From Thermoguttaceae bacterium (GTDB lineage Bacteria > Planctomycetota > Planctomycetia > Pirellulales > Thermoguttaceae), in contig JARKPK010000056.1 in assembly GCA_029975295.1 (NCBI GenBank), positions 20,058 through 84,057 of the forward strand: a stretch of DNA of 64,000 nt, written 5' to 3'. A program made the position numbers and the translations under genes. Below, piece by piece: positions 19,144 to 26,405 of this stretch (its first letter is position 1; each line of letters opens with the position of its first letter). A model generated the notes under the pieces. That model made no database searches. It was not told where the DNA came from and saw nothing but the letters and a program-made list of their open reading frames with translations.

Positions 19144-20292
19144 ATGCGAACAGTGCTGGTCGCGTGGATCTTGGTCGCGTCGGCTTCGGCCGCGGAGACG
19201 AAGTTTCCCTATACCGCCTATGTGGTTACGGACGAGCTTTACGTCCGCAGCGGGCCGGGCCAGAGCTACTATCCCACCGATAAGCTTTCGCGTGGGCAGG
19301 CGGTCGAGGTTTATCGGCACGACCCGGGCGGGTGGCTGGCCGTGCGCCCCGTCGATGGCAGCTTTTGCTGGGTTCATGCCCGATATCTGGAACCCAAAGG
19401 CGATGGGCTGGCTGAGGTTACAGCCGACGGAGTTTCCTGCCGCATCGGCAGTCGACTGAGCGATGCCCGCGACATCATCGGCGTGCGTTTGAAGAGGGGC
19501 GAGGTGGTCGAATTGCTCGACGAAAACCAACTGCGCCGCGGAGACGGCTGGTGCCGCGTTCTGCCGCCGGCGGGCGACTTCCGCTGGGTTTACGGCAAGT
19601 ACGTATCGCCCGACTACCCGCGCGATGGTTTAAGCAAGTCGGCCGACACCCCAACGGCCGGTTCGACGCCGCCGACTCCGCCGGTGGTCAGCCCTTCGCC
19701 CTTGGCAACCGCATTGCCGGCCGGGCCGCTTTCGGCCGACGACTACCGCGCACTGGTCGAGGCCGTCGACTTGGAGTTGGCGATTATCGTGGCCGAAGAG
19801 CCCTCGGTTTGGAATCTTGCCCCGCTGCGCCAGCGCGCCGAAGAATTGCTTCAGCGCGCCCCCGGCCCCGTTGAACGCGGCCATGTGCGCGTGCTTCTGG
19901 GCAAGATCGAGCGGTTCGAGGGCATCCGTCAACGATGCCAATCGATCGAGCTTGCCCGAGAAGAGGCCGAGCGGGCCCGGCGACTTCTTTCGGGTGTCGG
20001 GCAAGCGCCGCCGTTGCCGCCCGAGGCGGCGAGGCCCGGCAGCGATCGGTTCGACGGCACGGGCCGATTGGCCGAGTTGCGCGCCTCGCGCACCGGCGCC
20101 CCGCGTTACGCGCTGGTGAACGACCGCGGAAAAATCCAGTACTATGTGACGCCCGCTCCGGGCGTCAATTTGCGGCATTACGTGGGCCGAGAGGTGGGCA
20201 TCAACGGCACGCGCGAATTCCTGCCCGACAGGAACTCGAGCCATCTGATCGCCAAGCATGTGTTGCCTTTAGAGGGCGACCGACTGCGCTAG
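19144..20292 (+). CDS. Exported protein with two SH3b domains
   Basis: This 382-residue protein begins with a short signal peptide (MRTVLVAWILVASASAA) cleaved before ETKFPYTAY. Two bacterial SH3-like domains follow. The first (about 20-80) has DELYVRSGPGQSYYPTDKL and WLAVRP; the second (about 85-150) has GVSCRIGSRLSDARD and WCRVLPP. The C-terminal half is a helical, Arg/Glu-rich region ending in a short beta-rich segment (YALVNDRGKIQYYVTPAPG). SH3b domains often bind peptidoglycan or other surface partners, so an envelope role is likely but unproven. ATG 19144 fits the signal peptide better than the upstream in-frame codon at 19114. Confidence 0.8.
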   Translation: MRTVLVAWILVASASAAETKFPYTAYVVTDELYVRSGPGQSYYPTDKLSRGQAVEVYRHDPGGWLAVRPVDGSFCWVHARYLEPKGDGLAEVTADGVSCRIGSRLSDARDIIGVRLKRGEVVELLDENQLRRGDGWCRVLPPAGDFRWVYGKYVSPDYPRDGLSKSADTPTAGSTPPTPPVVSPSPLATALPAGPLSADDYRALVEAVDLELAIIVAEEPSVWNLAPLRQRAEELLQRAPGPVERGHVRVLLGKIERFEGIRQRCQSIELAREEAERARRLLSGVGQAPPLPPEAARPGSDRFDGTGRLAELRASRTGAPRYALVNDRGKIQYYVTPAPGVNLRHYVGREVGINGTREFLPDRNSSHLIAKHVLPLEGDRLR

Positions 20293-20416
20293 GGGCAATG
20301 CCGTTGCCGTCGTCGCCCATCGCCGGGCAGACATCTTGGTTCCGGCCCGCGCCGGCGGGTCGCCGCACGCGCAACGCGCGAGCTTCCCATCGGGGACACG
20401 GGGGGGCGCGGAGCCG

Positions 20417-21283
20417 CTACGCGCACTTGACGCGGAGTTCGGGTCGGGCCGCCGTTTCGCCTTCGGCATCGGCCTCGACGCGCAGCTTGATCGTGGCCTG
20501 CGGCGGTCCGCGCCGTTCGGTGACGATGCCGCGAGTGGTTGCTTCCAAAAAGGGAAGATACTCGGCGGCCGGCCCGTCGGCGAACTCGCTGCGGAGCACT
20601 TCGAGGATTTCGCGCCAAGGCAGCCCGCTGCGATAAATCACGCGGTAGGCCGCCTTCAATTGCGCCACCTGAACGGTGGAATAGCCCGCGCGGCGCAAGC
20701 CCACTTGGTTGATGCCCACGACGAGGCTGCTCAGACCGTCGATGGTGACATAGGGCGGCACGTCGCGGGTGATATGGGCCTGTCCGCCCACCATGGCCAG
20801 CGTGCCGATGCGGCAGAACTGATGGACGGCGGCAGCGCCGGAAAGATAGGCCCGGTCGGCCACGGTGACGTGTCCGGCCAGCAGCACGTTGTTGGTGATG
20901 ATGCAATGATTGCCGATCGTGCAATCGTGGGCGACATGCGCGCCGACCATCAACAGGTTGTGGTCGCCGATGACCGTTTGCCGATCGGGCTTCAGCGGGC
21001 GATGAACGGTGACGTTCTCGCGGATCGTATTGTTCGCGCCGACAACCACCCGGCCCGGCGCCTCGCTCCAATGGACGTGTTGCGGAAACCCGCCCAGAAC
21101 CGCGCCCTCGCACACGCGGTTGTTCGGTCCGAGCGTTACGCCCGACTTGATCGTCACTCGGTTCTCTAAGATACAGCCGGGACCGATGCGCGTGTCGTCC
21201 TCGATGATGCAGAAAGGGCCGATCTCGACGCCCGAATCGATCTCGGCCCGCGGACTGACAAGAGCCAGCGGATGAATGCTCAC
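20417..21283 (-). CDS. lpxA: Acyl-ACP--UDP-N-acetylglucosamine O-acyltransferase
   Basis: LpxA transfers an acyl chain to UDP-GlcNAc, the first step of lipid A synthesis. The 288-residue protein has the left-handed beta-helix hexapeptide repeats (IGPFCIIEDDTRIGPGCIL onward) and the catalytic His region in VGAHVAHDCTIGN. It also has the QFCRIGTLAMVGG block and a helical C-terminal domain (RRAGYSTVQVAQLKAAYR). The start is the GTG at 21283, preceded by AAGGAG at a good distance. The family is normally about 260-270 residues; about 20 extra residues form the C-terminal tail. No lpxC, lpxB or fabZ gene is adjacent. Confidence 0.93.
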   Translation of the reverse strand: MSIHPLALVSPRAEIDSGVEIGPFCIIEDDTRIGPGCILENRVTIKSGVTLGPNNRVCEGAVLGGFPQHVHWSEAPGRVVVGANNTIRENVTVHRPLKPDRQTVIGDHNLLMVGAHVAHDCTIGNHCIITNNVLLAGHVTVADRAYLSGAAAVHQFCRIGTLAMVGGQAHITRDVPPYVTIDGLSSLVVGINQVGLRRAGYSTVQVAQLKAAYRVIYRSGLPWREILEVLRSEFADGPAAEYLPFLEATTRGIVTERRGPPQATIKLRVEADAEGETAARPELRVKCA

Positions 21284-21368
21284 GGGGTGCTCCTTGATGC
21301 GTGAACCGTTGCGCTGCGGTCGCAGCAACCGCAGCCCATCCATCTATATCGGTTATGGCATTGGTAGT

Positions 21369-21390
21369 GGTTGCTCCGGTCGGAGCGACC
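21369..21390. repeat. Inverted repeat in the lpxA leader
   Basis: GGTTGCTCC (21369-21377) and GGAGCGACC (21382-21390) form a 9-bp stem with one mismatch around a 4-base loop, about 90 bases upstream of the lpxA start. It could be a leader hairpin or protein site; nothing more can be said. Confidence 0.4.
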
Positions 21391-21733
21391 GAAAGAGTCG
21401 GGCCAGATTAACCAGTTTCCGCCCGCAATCCGCGGCGAGTGGGCGTGTTCAGAAGGACAGCAGGGCCTTCGAACGCTTGGGGCGAACGCGGGCCGAATGC
21501 CGCTGGTGGGTTTGCTCTCGGCCGATGCCGCAGGGTTCCGGGCAACCAGATTGTCCGAACCGAAAACGATTCTGCAACGAAATCCGCCGCCGTGCCGAAT
21601 CTGCCGGTCGGCCGCCGACACACAACCGATCGTCTGACCTAACCGACTGCTAGCACAAGGGGTGGAACCGCGCTCAGTTCGGCACGCGAAGTGCTGGCGC
21701 GCAGTTGCCATGCGCCCCCGCCCACAGGTTGTA

Positions 21734-21762
21734 TTGACGACCCCGGAGGAAAGCGCTAGACT
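21734..21762 (+). promoter_or_regulatory. Sigma-70-type promoter of the first BON-like gene
   Basis: TTGACG (21734-21739) and TAGACT (21757-21762) are separated by exactly 17 bases, and transcription would start about 45 bases before ATG 21814. This is one of the best promoter matches in the window. Confidence 0.6.
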
Positions 21763-21813
21763 GTTTGTTGGTGCAATAGTGCAACCGGGCATTCACCACG
21801 GAAGGCGGCGGCG

Positions 21814-22050
21814 ATGGCGGAGCGAGGGGCCCTTATTGATCGAGCTCAGGCGGCGCTGGCCAACAGTCCTTTTCACGAGCTGCACGGCATCCGAGTGGAT
21901 CAGCAACACGGCGCCTTGGCCCTGTGCGGCCATGTGTCGAGCTTTTATCACAAACAACTCGCACAAGAAGTGGTGCGATCGGTTTGTCGCGACGTGAAAC
22001 TGATCAACGAGATCGAGGTGGCGACTCCCAGCGAAGTGGCGTTCGACTAA
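21814..22050 (+). CDS. Small BON-like protein, copy 1
   Basis: This 78-residue protein resembles a single BON domain (a small alpha/beta fold found in OsmY and related proteins). The pattern is a helix (RAQAALANSP), a strand with the Gly (GIRVDQQHGALALCGHV) and a second helix (SFYHKQLAQEVV), ending with the I.EVA strand. It has no signal peptide, unlike OsmY. A second, related gene (22465-22743) lies 414 bases downstream; both share the LCGH and KQLAQ blocks. The function is unknown; BON domains are thought to bind membranes or other proteins. Confidence 0.65.
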   Translation: MAERGALIDRAQAALANSPFHELHGIRVDQQHGALALCGHVSSFYHKQLAQEVVRSVCRDVKLINEIEVATPSEVAFD

Positions 22051-22464
22051 CGCCGGCGGTCGTTGGCGGAAGCACCGGTTTCGTCGAGGCGTCTCGGGGC
22101 TGTGTGTCGGCAACCGGCGCGCCGGCGGGCGATTGTTTGTCGGTGCGGCCGTTCGGCCGAGCGGCGATTTGCAAGTCGAACGAGCGGCTGCTGCGCGCCT
22201 ACGTTGACTGGCGCTGGGCATGGGCCGGCATGGCGGCAACGGCGGCGGGCGAGGCGGTGCGCCCGCGCAGGGCCGGGCGGTTATGCCGACGAGTTGCGGT
22301 TTTCGGCAAGATTGCGTCCTCGCGGTCGGGCAACAGACACGACGGGCCGATCGCGATCTTTTCCGTTGTGTCGGGGATGGGAAGCACGGAACGCTGACCG
22401 ATGAGCGGACGCTCGATCTTCGGCGAATGGAGTTCGCCGCTCGGCGTCGATCATGGAGGGTGTT
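22051..22464. other. Intergenic region between the two BON-like genes
   Basis: These 414 bases contain no gene with recognisable coding features. I see no clear promoter for the second copy, so read-through from the first is possible. Confidence 0.5.
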
Positions 22465-22743
22465 ATGAGCGACCTGCTGACCACGTGGGATCGAGTGGTC
22501 GACGACGGGCAAGAGTGGTTGCCCGATACGTCGGAGGCCGCGCGCCGGCTGGCGGCGCAGATTCGCACGGCCGTCCAACAGGAGACGGGCCACGCCATTC
22601 GCGGACTGACCGTCGAGGTCACTCGCCACGGCGTTCGCCTGTGCGGACATTGCGACAGTTACTACTCGAAACAACTCGCCCAACATGCGGTGATGTCGCT
22701 GCCGTGCAATCGGCCGCTCAGCAATTGCATCGAAGTCTCGTGA
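22465..22743 (+). CDS. Small BON-like protein, copy 2
   Basis: This 92-residue protein (from ATG 22465; an in-frame ATG exists 12 bases upstream) is a paralogue of the gene at 21814. Both have the arrangement G..V....G...LCGH..S.Y.KQLAQ..V.S, then L.N.IEV. It carries additional Cys residues in the LCGHCDS and SLPCN segments. It has an N-terminal acidic extension of about 30 residues and no signal peptide. A strong intrinsic terminator follows at 22900-22927. The role is unknown. Confidence 0.62.
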   Translation: MSDLLTTWDRVVDDGQEWLPDTSEAARRLAAQIRTAVQQETGHAIRGLTVEVTRHGVRLCGHCDSYYSKQLAQHAVMSLPCNRPLSNCIEVS

Positions 22744-22887
22744 CGATGCCCGCCGGCGTTCCCATTTGCCAACTTGGTTGATCTGACGCAGTCTGCGGCC
22801 GGTATCGGCGCACCGCTGCCATCGATGTGGGCGGCCATCGCCGGGCTTTCCCAATCGCGAGGGCGCCGTTCTCATTGGCATCGCGAA

Positions 22888-22927
22888 GAAAAAAAGCGAC
22901 CCCGGAAAATCCGGGGCCGTTTTTTTT
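22888..22927 (+). terminator. Intrinsic terminator after the BON-like genes
   Basis: A 7-bp stem, CCCCGGA (22900-22906) with TCCGGGG (22910-22916), caps a 3-base loop. A run of eight T residues (22920-22927) follows and an A run (about 22888-22895) precedes it. The flanking A and T tracts would let it work on both strands. It is the clearest terminator in the window. Confidence 0.88.
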
Positions 22928-23033
22928 CGCCTGCGGCGAATGAGCCCGCCTGCCGCGCCCGGCCTTGCTCGCCCCTGCGGCGGGGCGATTCTCCTGTGCG
23001 AAGGCCCGGCCGCTTACGGCCCTCGGGCGGCGC

Positions 23034-23062
23034 TTGCCGGGCCGAGGCGGTCTGAATACGAT
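23034..23062 (+). promoter_or_regulatory. Candidate promoter of the nucleoside hydrolase gene
   Basis: TTGCCG (23034-23039) and TACGAT (23057-23062) have a 17-base spacer and lie about 150 bases upstream of ATG 23213, just after the terminator. Each box matches the consensus at four of six positions. Confidence 0.42.
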
Positions 23063-23212
23063 AACGTTCGCGCCGGGCCGCCTGTCCGCCGCTGCGTTGT
23101 GAAAGAGCGTCAGTCGCATTCAGCCTGCCGATCGCCTTTGCGACTTCCTGTTGCCGCTTAACGAAGCGGCGCGTTGTCTCGGGTTTCTTCTTCGACGAAA
23201 AGGTCCGCCTCG

Positions 23213-24319
23213 ATGATCCCGTTCCGTTTGCTCAATGATGCAAGCGCCGCTGCATTGCGGCGTTGTCTCAGCGCGGCCCGTTCGGCGCCGGCTGCCGCGT
23301 TCGTTGCTGTTTTGGTTGCCGTGTCGGTTGCGGGGGGAATTGCGGGCGCCGCCGCTTCGGCGGGCGAGCCGCGGCCGCAGCCGGTGAAATTGATCTTCGA
23401 CACCGACATGGACACCGACTGCGACGACGCCGGCGCGTTGGCGTTGTTGCACGCCCTGGCCGACGCCGGCCGCGTGGAGATCTTGGCCACGATGGTCAGC
23501 TCGCACTATCCCTACTCGGCGCCTTGCGTCGAGAGGATCAACCGATACTTCCGCCGACCGGATCTGGCGATCGGCGTTCCCAAGGGAAAGGGCGCGCCGA
23601 TCGACCGCGGCTCGCGCTATGCCCGTCCGATCGCCGAGAAGTTTCCCGGACAACTGAAAACCAACGCCGATGCGCCCGATGCGGCCCAACTGTACCGCAA
23701 GATTCTCGCTGCGCAGGCCGACGGCGAAACCGTGATCGTCACCGTAGGCTACTTGACCAATCTGCGCGACCTGATGGCCAGCGGTCCCGACGAACACAGC
23801 CCGCTGAGCGGCCGCGACTTGGTCCGCCGGAAGGTGAAGCATTACGTTTGCATGGGCGGACGCTATCCCGAGCATCTCGACCCGGGCGTGTTCGGCAATC
23901 TGAAGCCCGATCCCGAGTCGGCCCTCGCCGTCGCCCGTGATTGGCCCACGACGATCTACTTTTGCGGGCTCGGCGACGACGTGATGACCGGCGAGCCGTT
24001 GCGAAGCGAGGGCGATGACAACCCCGTGCGACGCATCTACGAACTCTACTTGGGCCGTCAGCCGGCGCGCCCCAGTTGGGATCAGATCGCCACGTTGTTC
24101 GCCATCGTCGGGCCCGAGCCGTACTGGCAATTGCGCCGCGAAGGCTACAACCACATCTTTCCCAACGGCACGAACCAATGGCGTGCCCAGCCCGACGATC
24201 CGCGGCACGTGCTGATCGAATGGAAGCCCGGGGCGCGCGACCGCTGCCGGGCGCTGATCGATCGGCTCATGACCCATCGGCCCGGCAAAGAGGTTCCACC
24301 CGTGCCGGCAACGGAGTAG
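23213..24319 (+). CDS. Exported inosine/uridine-preferring nucleoside hydrolase family protein
   Basis: This 368-residue protein has the family's calcium/ribose-binding Asp cluster, DTDMDTDCDDAGAL, shortly after a signal peptide-like N-terminus with a long Ala/Val-rich core (AAAFVAVLVAVSVAGG). Nucleoside hydrolases cleave the N-glycosidic bond of ribonucleosides. The blocks VTVGYLTNLRDLM and YVCMGGRYPEH match family members. The late calcium-binding Asp/His region is less typical than in IunH, so the true substrate could be another ribose conjugate. ATG 23213 was chosen because an AAAAGG ribosome site precedes it. Export fits a scavenging role in a hydrolase-rich locus. Confidence 0.82.
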   Translation: MIPFRLLNDASAAALRRCLSAARSAPAAAFVAVLVAVSVAGGIAGAAASAGEPRPQPVKLIFDTDMDTDCDDAGALALLHALADAGRVEILATMVSSHYPYSAPCVERINRYFRRPDLAIGVPKGKGAPIDRGSRYARPIAEKFPGQLKTNADAPDAAQLYRKILAAQADGETVIVTVGYLTNLRDLMASGPDEHSPLSGRDLVRRKVKHYVCMGGRYPEHLDPGVFGNLKPDPESALAVARDWPTTIYFCGLGDDVMTGEPLRSEGDDNPVRRIYELYLGRQPARPSWDQIATLFAIVGPEPYWQLRREGYNHIFPNGTNQWRAQPDDPRHVLIEWKPGARDRCRALIDRLMTHRPGKEVPPVPATE

Positions 24320-24354
24320 CCGCGGCTTCACCCGCGGGCAATAGCGAAACTTCG

Positions 24355-24413
24355 CCCGCGGGAATAGATATCCCGGGCGACGATCAGGCCACCGCGCCGC
24401 GTTCGTCGCGGCG
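24355..24413. repeat. Dispersed palindromic intergenic element, copy 1
   Basis: CCCGCGGGAATAGA at 24355-24368, a CCCGGG core and GCGTTCGTCGCGGCG at 24399-24413 recur in the same order at 30330-30383. A partial related unit (CCCGCGGGCAATAG) lies just upstream at about 24341. It sits between two convergent genes. The internal palindromes (CCCGCGGG, CCCGGG) would form hairpins in RNA. Confidence 0.6.
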
Positions 24414-24486
24414 GCACGGCCCCGCGGCCGGTCGGCCGCGCCGCAGCATGTTGATAAGGTAGAATGCAAGGCGAACAGCGCGGCCG

Positions 24487-26319
24487 CTACTTGCCTGCCG
24501 GGCCCGAGGAGCGAAGGGCGTCGAACTTCTCCATCTCGCCGTGCGGATGGTCGTCATTGCCGCCGTCTTTTCCTTCTTCTTTCTTCTCTTTCTTCTTGAC
24601 GATCTGCTCGCGGGTCAGATGGATCTTTTCGAACTCGCTGTTCGAGATGACGTAGTACCAATCGGCGAAGCGATCGTTCAATTCTTTGGCCTTCTCCTTG
24701 CCCCTTTTTACGCGGTCTTCATACTCTTCCATTTTGCGTTTGTTCTCGGTGCGAACGCGCTCGCGATCGGCGGCGTTCGGCTCGGCGCCTGCCGGCTTGT
24801 CGGCCGGTTGAGCCGCCGGCGCGCCCGCGGGCTTGTCGCCGACGTCGGCCGGTTTGGCGTCGGCGGGGGCCGGGTCGGCCTTCGGCGCGTCTTCGCCGGG
24901 GCTGCCTGATTGCCCATCGAGCGACGGGGCCTTTTCGTCGGCGGGCTTGCCGCCGGCCGGCTCGGTTGGGGCCGATTTCTTCGCCGGTTGCTCGGGCGCA
25001 GCGGTCGAAGGGGCGGGCTGCGGCGCATCGGCGGGTTTCGCATCGGCCGGCTTGGCTTCTGCCGGGGCTGGTTCTGCGGCCGAGGCGGCCGGTTCGTCTT
25101 CGAGCTTCGGGCGTTCGATCAAGTCTTGATTGAACTGCGCCATGACGAACAGATACCGGTTCATGCCCGGCGCCGATTCATTCTTTTCACCGTTCTTGTC
25201 CGCATCGCCTTCTTTCTTGTCGCCTTCGTCTTTCTTCGATTCTTCGCCGGTGACTTCGCCGAAGCGAAGCACATACTCGACCCCGTCTTTCGTGCCCACG
25301 CGAATCTCACCGCGGCTCGAATAGACCTGTTTGCCTTCGCCCACATCGGCGATGACGAAACCGCGGGCGACGAGCGACTCTTCATTGGCCACGGCGTCGC
25401 CGGTGGCTTTCAGGTCGGCGCTGAGGCCCTCGGGCTTGCGCTCGACATCGACGATCTTCAGATCGTCCAAGGCCGTCTTCATCCCGTCGAGTTTCTGGGT
25501 GTCGAGCTCCTCGTCGTCGGCCAAGGGGGTTTCCTTCCACTGGCCCGAGTCGGGGTCGAGCGCGGTGTCGCTCACCAATCGCCATTTTTGCTCGGCGGCG
25601 TCATTGTGTTCGAGGGTCATTCGCCCGCGCACTTCCAGCCGCTGGCGCAGAAGGTCGGCCCGATAGTCGTTCACGCGTACGGTGGTGATGTCCCATGGGT
25701 TGAGTTTCAACAAGTCCTTTTCGATCCACTTGTCGAAGTCGGCCGTGATCTTGTCCACCGACAATTTGACGACGCACACCCGGTCGTCGCCCACGCGGCG
25801 GACATAGCGGAGTTCGGGCTTGTCGGGCACGGCCTTGCCGATGATCAGCGCGGCGAGCTCGCCGCCTTTCTCGTCGCGAAGCACGACGCGCTTGCCCACG
25901 CCGCGATCGCCCGGTTTGCGCACCTTCGGATCGGGATCGAGCACTCCGTACTCCGCGTGCCCGGCCGAGCTCTCGCTCACCAGATCGAGCACGGGCAATC
26001 CCATGACGGCGGCGGCTGCGTCGGAAAGCTGGTTTTGCGCGTCGGTCGGATAGTCTTGATGCGAGGGGATCACCCAGCGGACCTGATCCTTGACCTTCTT
26101 CCGCTCGACGCGGAACGGCTTGACGGCGGCGTTGGCCTCGTCGAACTCGACGATTTCAATGCTCGCCGCGGCCAACGGATCGAATTGCTTGATCAGGTCC
26201 GTTCCAATCAAATCGGCGGAGCCGGGCTGCTCGATTTCGCGCGGGCCGGTCAGCCAAGCCGCTGCGCAAACCACCACGGCAATCGCCACAAACAGCAGGG
26301 TTTTTGCAGATTCGTTCAT
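24487..26319 (-). CDS. DUF4340 domain protein, third gene of the Gld-like ABC operon
   Basis: This 610-residue protein has one N-terminal membrane helix (about 6-23), then a DUF4340-type extracytoplasmic region (about 60-390) with repeated beta-rich segments. An Ala/Pro/Lys-rich low-complexity stretch (about 400-520) and a charged, helical C-terminus (about 525-590) follow. DUF4340 proteins occur next to GldG-type genes in many bacteria, which matches the gene immediately upstream on the same strand (87 bases away). It probably belongs to the same ABC-type membrane complex, but the transported substrate is unknown. The low-complexity tract is encoded by in-frame GC-rich repeats. Confidence 0.85.
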   Translation of the reverse strand: MNESAKTLLFVAIAVVVCAAAWLTGPREIEQPGSADLIGTDLIKQFDPLAAASIEIVEFDEANAAVKPFRVERKKVKDQVRWVIPSHQDYPTDAQNQLSDAAAAVMGLPVLDLVSESSAGHAEYGVLDPDPKVRKPGDRGVGKRVVLRDEKGGELAALIIGKAVPDKPELRYVRRVGDDRVCVVKLSVDKITADFDKWIEKDLLKLNPWDITTVRVNDYRADLLRQRLEVRGRMTLEHNDAAEQKWRLVSDTALDPDSGQWKETPLADDEELDTQKLDGMKTALDDLKIVDVERKPEGLSADLKATGDAVANEESLVARGFVIADVGEGKQVYSSRGEIRVGTKDGVEYVLRFGEVTGEESKKDEGDKKEGDADKNGEKNESAPGMNRYLFVMAQFNQDLIERPKLEDEPAASAAEPAPAEAKPADAKPADAPQPAPSTAAPEQPAKKSAPTEPAGGKPADEKAPSLDGQSGSPGEDAPKADPAPADAKPADVGDKPAGAPAAQPADKPAGAEPNAADRERVRTENKRKMEEYEDRVKRGKEKAKELNDRFADWYYVISNSEFEKIHLTREQIVKKKEKKEEGKDGGNDDHPHGEMEKFDALRSSGPAGK

Positions 26320-26405
26320 TGCGGGTGTCTAATGAAATGCGAAAGGGGTTGTTGAATCCATCGGTCGTCGCGAGGGCGTCGCGGGCCGCCGGCGCGCCGG
26401 TTCGG

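Larger units (their letters stand above)
21284..21813. other. Intergenic region between divergent lpxA and BON-like genes
   Basis: These 530 bases hold no supported gene. Two hairpins lie in the lpxA leader: 21309-21329 (GCTGCG/CGCAGC core) and 21369-21390 (GGTTGCTCC against GGAGCGACC, one mismatch). A good + strand promoter lies at 21734-21762. Confidence 0.55.
22744..23212. other. Intergenic region with terminator and promoter
   Basis: These 469 bases hold no gene. They contain the bidirectional-looking terminator at 22888-22927 and a candidate promoter (23034-23062) for the nucleoside hydrolase gene. Confidence 0.6.
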
